From: an uncultured Oligoflexia bacterium
GTDB lineage: Bacteria; Bdellovibrionota; Bacteriovoracia; Bacteriovoracales; Bacteriovoracaceae
Assembly: GCA_950060715.1 (NCBI GenBank)
Contig: CATLVA010000108.1
Location: 1-6,008 of the forward strand
DNA length: 6,008 nucleotides
Reading direction: 5' to 3'
The position numbers were made by a program, and so were the translations under genes. The notes beneath the pieces were generated by a model, which ran no database searches, had not been told where the DNA came from, and saw nothing but the letters and a program-made list of their open reading frames with translations. Positions 1 through 5,662 of the stretch are shown in pieces (the first letter of the stretch is position 1; the number at the start of each line of letters is the position of its first letter).

Positions 1-1831
1 AACTAGGATCACCAATAAAATCATTAATTGACTGGTTAATCTTTAAAGTAACATAACGAGAAACTTTATTGATTTGAGGAGTTATTTTTAAGCTTAGCTT
101 TGCTTCTTGTTTACCCGTAGTTGTTTGAACAGTTCCATTGGTGGTATTAGTGTTAATGATAGGCACTGAAGCACCAACTTCAAACTCTGCTTCTGTATTA
201 TCCATAGCAAGTAGCTGAGGAGTTGCAAGAACATTTGTTGAAGTATTATTAGCAATGGCCTTTATCAGTGCGTTTACTGAGTTGATTTTTATTTTGTTTC
301 CACCAATTTCAAATTCAGTAGGGCTTTGATTTGGTCCACCGATACCTACAAAGAAATTGCTAATATTAACTGGGTTACCATCAGCTAGTAGAGTCCCAAG
401 TCCTTGACCAGAGTTAAAACCACCAGTTTGAGCATTTCCTTTTCCGTATTTACCGACAAAATCAACTCCCCAAGCTCTAACTTTGTTGAGTGTGGTTTCC
501 ATAATTAAACCTTCAACATAAACTTGGTCTCTTGGGATATCTAATTTTTCAATAACATTTTTAATTGTGATCCAGTCCGTAGGAGAGGCAGTAACAACCA
601 GAGCATTATTGTTTTTGTCTGCATTGATCTTTACTTCACCGTTAAATAGAGTTGAGCCCGCGTCTCTTGTGACGAAACTTCTTGCTGTTCTACCGGTAGT
701 ATTCGATCTAGTTGCACCAGATACTAGATTTGAAAGAGTTTTCGCTATTTCTTCTGAATTACCATAATTTAAATAAAGAACATGGATCTTATCTGAATTA
801 CTTGAACTAAATTTAACATCTAGTTTTTTGATTAAGTTTCTCAGTTCCTCCGCGCCAGTAGCATTTGCCATGGCGATGATTGAGTTGGTTCTAGGCTCTG
901 CAATGATTTTTGAAATATTCTTTCCATCATCAGCACCAGCACTTGAGAATCTTTTTGATTTAGACCTAACATTAGTAGATCTTGAACTTCCTGAAGAGCC
1001 ACCTCGAAGAATTTCATCAAGAAGTTTAGCGATCTCAGAAGCAGAACTATTATAGACAGGAATGATTTGTAGAGACTCTTCGTATCCCGGCACATCTAAA
1101 AATTTAATTAGTTTTTCAAGCCTATTAATATTTGTCCCTGTATCAGAGATGATAATAGTATTTGTTTGCTTAAGATCGATTATCCTTCCGTACCTAGACA
1201 TAAAAGGACGGAAATTTCTTGAAATCTCAGCAGCATCAACATGCTTTAATGCCATAACTTTCATGACATGCGCATCTGTCTCAGGCGTGAAAGATCCTGT
1301 GTAGATCTTGGTCGGAGAGTACCTTACATCTCTAGTATTGATGACTTTATAAAAAGCACCAGATTTAACGAGGGTAAATCCCGCCATATCAAGTGAAGTC
1401 AAATAAGCTTTCCAAAAATCCCCAACAGTGATTGGAGTAGAGAAGGAGATTGAAACCTTTCCTTTAACATCTTTATCTAAAATAAGATTGATCCCTGTTA
1501 GCTCTTGAATCTCTCGAGTGATCTCCATTATATCTTTATCAACATAATCCTTTGGCTCTACAATTTCTGGGCCGAAGGCTGTTTCTGGATTTAAGTTAAC
1601 AAATGGATTCGTTTCCTGCTTAGGAGCTTGAGTTCTATTTCCAAAGGCATCTGCATTTGCTTGAGAATCAACAAATCCATTCGCGTCAGAGTCACTATCT
1701 CTTTTTGTTCCTGGATTAAAGCGAGATTCGGTTTGATATTTATCTTTTTTAAATTGAGCCATTGAAGAGGAGCTCATCACCATCATGGTGGCCATAAAAA
1801 GAGCGTTCATTCCTTGAGCTTTCGTTTTCAT
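1..1831 (-). CDS. gspD: Type II secretion outer-membrane secretin GspD, C-terminus beyond window
   Basis: Secretin forming the multimeric outer-membrane channel of the type II secretion system. My translation from the ATG at 1831 gives 610 uninterrupted residues. Residues 1-25 are a Met-rich signal peptide ending SSSMA before Q26. A polar linker (26-96) follows, then N0 (about 97-175), N1 (about 186-248), N2 (about 253-338), N3 (about 347-432) and the secretin core from about 435, including the hallmark NVLATPQLLAMDNTEAEFEV (534-551 region) and VGASVPI (552-558). N2 and N3 carry Ser/Arg/Thr-rich loops (278-300, 372-390). No cysteine is present. The rest of the beta-barrel, including the expected VPxLGDIPxxGxLF-type motif, lies outside the window. 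The start is supported by AAAGGA just upstream, overlapping the gspC stop, and by the signal peptide. It is cotranscribed with gspC. The family is certain; the T2SS rather than T4P assignment rests on the domain order and the adjacent gspC. Confidence 0.96.
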   Translation of the reverse strand, partial: MKTKAQGMNALFMATMMVMSSSSMAQFKKDKYQTESRFNPGTKRDSDSDANGFVDSQANADAFGNRTQAPKQETNPFVNLNPETAFGPEIVEPKDYVDKDIMEITREIQELTGINLILDKDVKGKVSISFSTPITVGDFWKAYLTSLDMAGFTLVKSGAFYKVINTRDVRYSPTKIYTGSFTPETDAHVMKVMALKHVDAAEISRNFRPFMSRYGRIIDLKQTNTIIISDTGTNINRLEKLIKFLDVPGYEESLQIIPVYNSSASEIAKLLDEILRGGSSGSSRSTNVRSKSKRFSSAGADDGKNISKIIAEPRTNSIIAMANATGAEELRNLIKKLDVKFSSSNSDKIHVLYLNYGNSEEIAKTLSNLVSGATRSNTTGRTARSFVTRDAGSTLFNGEVKINADKNNNALVVTASPTDWITIKNVIEKLDIPRDQVYVEGLIMETTLNKVRAWGVDFVGKYGKGNAQTGGFNSGQGLGTLLADGNPVNISNFFVGIGGPNQSPTEFEIGGNKIKINSVNALIKAIANNTSTNVLATPQLLAMDNTEAEFEVGASVPIINTNTTNGTVQTTTGKQEAKLSLKITPQINKVSRYVTLKINQSINDFIGDPS

Positions 1832-1835
1832 AGAT

Positions 1836-1841
1836 TCCTTT
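1836..1841 (-). promoter_or_regulatory. Shine-Dalgarno site of gspD
   Basis: AAAGGA on the minus strand, four bases before the gspD ATG, overlapping the TAA stop of gspC (1840-1842). This arrangement favours translational coupling of gspD to gspC and fixes the gspD start at 1831. Confidence 0.7.
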
Positions 1842-3342
1842 ACTCTATATTGTAGTTCTGTGTCACATTATCTCCTTGGCGATCAAATCCGAGAGAGAGG
1901 TTATTAAGTGACGTAATCTTGCCAAATAATGACATGACTTCATTTATTTCTTTAATTGGCTCACCGTTAATTGAAGTAATAACGTCTCCGTTTTGTACTC
2001 CTAAGTAAGCAAAAATTCCTCCCGGATCTACGTCTACAATTTTAAAAGAAATTGTTCCGTCAGGATTTTTGATAGGGATACCTTTTGCTTCGGTGAGGAT
2101 AGTGTTGATATCCGCAAGTTTGGTTTTCAAGAAATCTCTTTTAACTTTAAAAGTGTTTCCTTCTTGTTGAATACCATCTATTTTTTTCGCTTTTGCTCTA
2201 AACTCTGCAGCCTTGGTTTTATTCATGGTTCTAATTCCACCACCAATACGCTTAGATCTTTTTGACTCTTTTTGTTCGATGTACTCACAGTCTTGACTTT
2301 GAAGATTTCTAAAAATCATTCTAGACTTTTCAATTCTGCCAATTTTCATGCTCTCAACAGTTTGACCTTCTCTTGCCATGAGGAGCTCTTTTTTAGAATT
2401 GAGTTGAACACTCGCAATAGATTTAACTGAATCTTGTAAAACAATCGTATCGACGAGTTTTACATTGAGACTTGATTTTTTGTTAGCACTTAAACACTGT
2501 GTTTTAGGTATCTCTTTAGGCTTATTATCTACTGGCTTCTCTTCTTCTTGTGTTTGAAAAAGATCGGCTTGAGAAATTTTATTGATATCCTTAGGAACAA
2601 TCTTATTATCATCGTTAATTACAACCTGTGATTCCCGCCCAAGGTCATTATATTTTTTTGAGCCACCCAATAGAGAGCCAGAGAGTTTCGCGATGGCAAA
2701 GGTCGTAAATACTAACACTCCCATCTGAAAATAACGGTGAACTTTTGGTTTATTTTGATCAGCAAAAAACCTACTTGGAAGTGAATTCCAATTGAAGCTG
2801 CTAGCTTTACCTTTTAGATCTGCAAGATTAATTTTAGAGGTGAAATCTTGCAACTTATTAGCTGCCATGTCTTTTTTGTAGGCTTTATTGAGGTCTTTTG
2901 TATTTAAATTTCGGAATTTGTCTTTTACCCTGAGACCCATATGTTCCATACGGTCTTTAAGAGTCAAGGATCCTTCCTCTAGGTCAATTTCGTTGGTTAC
3001 GTCTTCATCGTCGTATTCGTCGGCGTATTCGTCGGCATCGATTTCACTTGTTAATTGAACTTCTCCTGTGGCATCTTGCTCGGCGGCCGGCATGCTTGAT
3101 GGAGGTAATTCACTAACGTCAATCTCACCAGTTAAATCTTCTGAAGCTGTAACAGTTTCAACTTCCTCATCATCTTCAAGGTAAGAATCAATATCAGGTT
3201 CATCAGGTATTTCAATATCCTCATCTTCTTCAAAGAGATCATCTTCATCGAGTTGTTCTTCTTCTAAAAAGACATCGTCTAAATCCTGAGAAGATTTCTT
3301 TTTTGATTTTATTTTATTAAATAAGTTACGAATTTTACTCAT
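1840..3342 (-). CDS. gspC: Type II secretion inner-membrane protein GspC with long acidic cytoplasmic extension
   Basis: GspC links the inner-membrane platform to the secretin. Residues 1-205 are an unusual cytoplasmic region. It begins with a basic start (KIRNLFNKIKSKKK), continues as an Asp/Glu-rich stretch (about 21-123) containing four T-x-E-[IV]-[DQ] motifs (71, 92, 98, 116), and ends in a Lys-rich stretch (about 129-200). One transmembrane helix spans about 206-226 (MGVLVFTTFAIAKLSGSLL). The periplasmic part has the HR domain (about 290-356), a basic linker (about 358-400) and a PDZ domain (about 410-495) with DVDPGGIFAYLGVQNGDVI and SINGEPI. Only two cysteines occur, C283 and C352, flanking HR. 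Typical GspC proteins are nearer 270-300 residues, so the extra length is nearly all N-terminal. An in-frame TAA lies two codons before the ATG, so the start cannot move upstream. The Shine-Dalgarno is weak, and an upstream frame overlaps the ATG. The HR plus PDZ plus gspD context makes the call firm; the extension's role is unknown. Confidence 0.93.
   Translation of the reverse strand: MSKIRNLFNKIKSKKKSSQDLDDVFLEEEQLDEDDLFEEDEDIEIPDEPDIDSYLEDDEEVETVTASEDLTGEIDVSELPPSSMPAAEQDATGEVQLTSEIDADEYADEYDDEDVTNEIDLEEGSLTLKDRMEHMGLRVKDKFRNLNTKDLNKAYKKDMAANKLQDFTSKINLADLKGKASSFNWNSLPSRFFADQNKPKVHRYFQMGVLVFTTFAIAKLSGSLLGGSKKYNDLGRESQVVINDDNKIVPKDINKISQADLFQTQEEEKPVDNKPKEIPKTQCLSANKKSSLNVKLVDTIVLQDSVKSIASVQLNSKKELLMAREGQTVESMKIGRIEKSRMIFRNLQSQDCEYIEQKESKRSKRIGGGIRTMNKTKAAEFRAKAKKIDGIQQEGNTFKVKRDFLKTKLADINTILTEAKGIPIKNPDGTISFKIVDVDPGGIFAYLGVQNGDVITSINGEPIKEINEVMSLFGKITSLNNLSLGFDRQGDNVTQNYNIE
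3001..3036 (-). repeat. 12-bp tandem repeat inside gspC (acidic region)
   Basis: Two perfect 12-base copies (gtattcgtcggc on the plus strand, 3013-3024 and 3025-3036) are preceded by a third copy matching at 9 of 12 bases (3001-3012). In gspC they encode the stretch ADEYADEYDDED. The unit is four codons long, so gain or loss of a copy would keep the frame. Confidence 0.85.
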
Positions 3343-3395
3343 ACTTTAATATTCTCATAAATCTTTTCCCATTGCGCAAGTAAAACTCCGGTCAT
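3339..3395 (-). CDS. Short frame ending in ATGA overlap with gspC: leader peptide or gene relic
   Basis: An ATG at 3395 opens an 18-codon frame whose TGA (3341-3339) overlaps the gspC ATG (3342-3340) as ATGA, the classic layout for translational coupling. The frame is open further upstream to a TAA at 3446-3444, with a possible GTG start at 3422. The encoded residues look protein-like, including QRLRSDLNMTGVLLAQW and then EKIYENIKV. This resembles from memory the helical C-terminal half of CbpM/MerR-type regulators (RLRxDLxxxxxGVxxxL...I), so it could be the 3' remnant of such a gene cut off by the lipoprotein gene. It could also be a leader peptide or chance. No good Shine-Dalgarno is seen for either start. 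Confidence 0.3.
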   Translation of the reverse strand: MTGVLLAQWEKIYENIKV

Positions 3396-3426
3396 ATTTA
3401 AGTCAGATCTTAATCTTTGCACTACA

Positions 3427-3434
3427 ACTATACT
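3427..3434. promoter_or_regulatory. Candidate divergent -10 elements between gspC and the lipoprotein gene
   Basis: The octamer actatact reads TATACT on the plus strand (3429-3434) and TATAGT on the minus strand (3432-3427), each one mismatch from TATAAT. No convincing -35 is present on either side. A minus start near 3420 would give gspC a leader of about 78 bases containing the short frame at 3395. A plus start near 3441 would fall inside the first annotated codons of the lipoprotein gene and favour its second Met (3465). Such hexamers are common by chance in AT-rich DNA. Confidence 0.25.
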
Positions 3435-3437
3435 TGA

Positions 3438-5228
3438 ATGAAATTATTTTCTATAATAACAGAAATGAAGATTTGGATCATGTCTATTTTTATTTCCCTA
3501 GTTGCTTGCTCAAGTAATGAGAAAGTTGTTGATCCGCTTGGGCCAGCAGGGGGAGCGATGGACGGTATCCCTGATGAATTTCCTCAGGAAGCTAAAGAAA
3601 AAAATTTCTCTTTTGACGACCGAACAACAGAGTATGGGCTAGATGATATTGAGGCCTACAACTTTAATGTTGTCGATATTAATGGAGACTTTTACTCGGA
3701 TTTGGTCATCATACCAAGTTTTTATTCTTACCCGAAATTTTATTATTTCGATTTAGTCAGGCAAAAGTTCGTTCAAGGGGATTCACCTTTTAAGAACCCA
3801 GTGAAAGCCTCATTTATATTGTTTTATGACTTGGACAATGATCATGTACTCGATGCGATTGTGGGAGTCCTTAATCAGAAAACAGAGCTTTCAAAAGAGC
3901 CGCTAAGAATATTTTATGGCAGTAAGGTGGATGGGAAAGTGGTTTTCGACAAGCCTTACGCTATCAATGTAAAAATTTCGAACTCAACCATAGGCCTAAT
4001 AGATTATAATTTGGACGGTAAGCTCGACTTGTTTATTGGTAATTGGTTCAAAATGATAAACGATAATCCTTTTCCTGCTCCAGATTATTTATTCGAAAAT
4101 AAAGGTCGTAAGTTTGAAGATGTGAGTAGTGTTTTAGTTGATGAAGCTAAAAAAGATCCTTCAGGTGCTATGTTTATCAATGCGACACCTACTTATGGCG
4201 CGCAAATTTGTGATATTGATCAAAATGGCTATCCCGATATTCTCACCGTTTCAACCAACCGTTTTGATAACAAAATGTGGATGAACCGTTATAAATTCCG
4301 AGATCAAAAAAGATACTTTGAAGAGATTGGAAAATTTGCCGGATATTCAGCTGACTCAGAGGGCCTTAATAATAAGCAGGGTGGTGGTCGAAGCTTTGGT
4401 GTGGCCTGTGCGGATTATAATAATGATGGGATCATGGATATTTTTGTTGGAGAGTTGACTCACAATTATGATAGTAGTGACGTAGATAAATCTAGTGTTC
4501 TTACTGGGCGCACTTTTAAATATCCACCAAAATATTTTAGAACAGAGTATTTTTTAGATTCTTTCGATCCTGGCTGGCATGAGGCAGATCGAAGAGGCAT
4601 CTGGACAGATTTTAATAACGATGGTCTTTTGGATTTATTGGTAGATAACTCGGGCTATCCTCCCCATAGTAAACTCGTTCTTTTTGAACAATTATTTGAT
4701 CATGCTTTTGAAAATCGAGCTGCACAGATGGGGATCGATATTATGAATCCCATTTCAACAGTCGTGCTCGATATTAATCGTGATGGAAAGATGGATATCC
4801 TAACTGCACAATCTCAAATCAGAGATGAATCTTTAAAGCCAAAAATAAAACTCTTTGAAAATAATATTCAGACAAAGGGCCGTGGTGTTCGATTATTCTT
4901 ACGCGGTGATAAGTCAAATTTTCATGGGTTAAATGCAACGATTACCATCAGAGTTGAAAAAGAGGGGCGTATAATAAATAGGCTTCAAAATGTTGCTTAC
5001 TCTTACGGAGCCCTTCCACCGCAAAATGAGGAAGGTGTTCATTTTGGAATAGCTGAAGGAGAAAGAGTAGACTCGGTGATTGTTCGTTGGCCGTATTCAA
5101 AAGCCCCTAATACCTCTAGAACAGCAATGGAAAAAGTTTATAAACTTCCTAATGAATTTAGCGGAGTCCTAAGTATGACTCTTTGTGAAAACGGAAATAT
5201 CCTAGTAGGTAGAAGAAACTGTCTATAA
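3438..5228 (+). CDS. Lipoprotein with seven FG-GAP/VCBS repeats and ASPIC/UnbV C-terminal domain
   Basis: A 596-residue exported lipoprotein of unknown specific role. The N-terminus is a lipoprotein signal with lipobox LVAC and lipidated C24. Ser at +2 and no Asp predict outer-membrane sorting under the E. coli Lol rule. Seven Ca-loop motifs of the D-x-[ND]-x-[DN]-G-x-x-D type start at residues 80, 131, 189, 259, 326, 391 and 445, spaced 51-70 apart, which fits a seven-bladed beta-propeller of integrin-alpha/VCBS type. Loops 1 and 2 lack the glycine. Residues about 483-555 form an ASPIC/UnbV domain with VHFGIAEGERVDSVIVRWP. The tail has two cysteines, C583 and C595. Starts at M1 (3438), M10 (3465) and M15 (3480) are possible and none has a strong Shine-Dalgarno. 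M10 keeps a Lys before the hydrophobic stretch and may be the real start. Likely roles are adhesion or carbohydrate/surface binding. It diverges from gspC and may be a substrate of that system, but this is only inferred. Confidence 0.9.
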   Translation: MKLFSIITEMKIWIMSIFISLVACSSNEKVVDPLGPAGGAMDGIPDEFPQEAKEKNFSFDDRTTEYGLDDIEAYNFNVVDINGDFYSDLVIIPSFYSYPKFYYFDLVRQKFVQGDSPFKNPVKASFILFYDLDNDHVLDAIVGVLNQKTELSKEPLRIFYGSKVDGKVVFDKPYAINVKISNSTIGLIDYNLDGKLDLFIGNWFKMINDNPFPAPDYLFENKGRKFEDVSSVLVDEAKKDPSGAMFINATPTYGAQICDIDQNGYPDILTVSTNRFDNKMWMNRYKFRDQKRYFEEIGKFAGYSADSEGLNNKQGGGRSFGVACADYNNDGIMDIFVGELTHNYDSSDVDKSSVLTGRTFKYPPKYFRTEYFLDSFDPGWHEADRRGIWTDFNNDGLLDLLVDNSGYPPHSKLVLFEQLFDHAFENRAAQMGIDIMNPISTVVLDINRDGKMDILTAQSQIRDESLKPKIKLFENNIQTKGRGVRLFLRGDKSNFHGLNATITIRVEKEGRIINRLQNVAYSYGALPPQNEEGVHFGIAEGERVDSVIVRWPYSKAPNTSRTAMEKVYKLPNEFSGVLSMTLCENGNILVGRRNCL

Positions 5229-5609
5229 GTTTGCTTCTTTAAACTTAGGTGTCATTTCTTCATTTTTAAAGAATTTTCCGCGGTATAATTTTTCATTTTT
5301 ATTTTCGAAGAAGAAACCTTCTTTATTACTATCTAAGTCAAATAAATACTCTATTAGACCTTCTTTGCAGTAATAAGCTGTGAAGGGATCAATATGTACG
5401 GCAATACCATTTTTATGATAGATAAGATCGTCTTGTTCTGGAGCAGTAAATCCTAGTGCATAGGTAAATCCATGACATTCTTTACCTTGAATTTTTAGCC
5501 TAAATACTAGTCCTTCCAGCGTATAGTCATTTTCAAAAATAGTCTGAACCTGCTTGGCTGCTAAGTCGGAAATTTCAATATTTATCTGATCTAAACTAAT
5601 ATCTATCAT
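5223..5609 (-). CDS. IscA/HesB-fold (A-type carrier-like) protein lacking the C-terminal CxC
   Basis: A 128-residue cytoplasmic protein of the HesB/IscA/ErpA fold. The usual order is visible: an opening ISDLAAKQVQTIFE (13-26), LVFRLKIQGKECHGFTYALGF (34-54) matching the family's first-cysteine loop, AVHIDPFTAYY (70-80), LIEYLFD (85-91), and GFFFENKN (98-105) matching the family's GFxxxNPN. Classical members bind Fe-S with one Cys in the first loop and a C-terminal C-G-C. Here C45 occupies the first site, but the tail reads NEKLYRGKFF with no cysteine. The only other cysteine is C81. It may therefore be a non-canonical carrier, a regulatory or metal-binding relative, or simply degenerate. AGAGGT lies five bases before the ATG, which fixes the start. 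Its stop interlocks with the stop of the converging lipoprotein gene. Confidence 0.85.
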   Translation of the reverse strand: MIDISLDQINIEISDLAAKQVQTIFENDYTLEGLVFRLKIQGKECHGFTYALGFTAPEQDDLIYHKNGIAVHIDPFTAYYCKEGLIEYLFDLDSNKEGFFFENKNEKLYRGKFFKNEEMTPKFKEANL

Positions 5610-5613
5610 GAGA

Positions 5614-5619
5614 ACCTCT
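5614..5619 (-). promoter_or_regulatory. Shine-Dalgarno site of the IscA-like gene
   Basis: AGAGGT on the minus strand, with bases TTCTC between it and the ATG at 5609. It is a close match to the anti-Shine-Dalgarno consensus and supports this start over internal ones. Confidence 0.75.
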
Positions 5620-5627
5620 GTTTTTTA

Positions 5628-5637
5628 TGTTATAACA
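5628..5637. promoter_or_regulatory. Symmetric divergent promoter with extended -10 on both strands
   Basis: TGTTATAACA is a perfect 10-base palindrome, so each strand reads TG-n-TATAAC, an extended -10 element. On the plus strand TATAAC is 5631-5636, giving a predicted start near 5643 and a leader of about 20 bases to the M61 gene. On the minus strand it is 5634-5629, giving a start near 5622 and a leader of about 13 bases that still holds the AGAGGT site. No good -35 is seen for either, which is usual for extended -10 promoters. The site sits in the middle of a 53-base intergenic gap. The palindrome might instead be an operator. Confidence 0.5.
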
Positions 5638-5650
5638 AATTGATAGAAAC

Positions 5651-5658
5651 AAAGGAAG
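5651..5658 (+). promoter_or_regulatory. Shine-Dalgarno site of the M61 peptidase gene
   Basis: AAAGGAAG ends four bases before the ATG at 5663, a good purine-rich ribosome site that fixes this start. Confidence 0.7.
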
Positions 5659-5662
5659 TCCG

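Noticed and set aside
841..1095. Minus-strand open frame of 84 codons
   Set aside because: It is an out-of-frame shadow of gspD on the same strand; the gspD frame through this stretch encodes N1/N2 domain sequence.
567..1304. Plus-strand open frames at 567-767, 828-1055 and 1062-1304
   Set aside because: They lie antisense to the continuous gspD frame, which has clear secretin motifs, and have no recognisable domain or ribosome site.
3452..3457. Perfect TATAAT on the plus strand
   Set aside because: It lies inside the lipoprotein signal-peptide region, has no -35 at a proper distance, and would place the start after M10; chance is likely in AT-rich DNA.
3438..3540. A further minus-strand frame through the lipoprotein start that might be the N-terminal half of the relic next to gspC
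   Set aside because: It ends in TAG before joining, would need a frameshift, and shows no recognisable motif; it is more simply the antisense of the lipoprotein signal region.
5200..5260. A rho-independent terminator between the lipoprotein and IscA-like genes
   Set aside because: The two coding regions overlap and no stem-loop followed by a T-run is visible on either strand.
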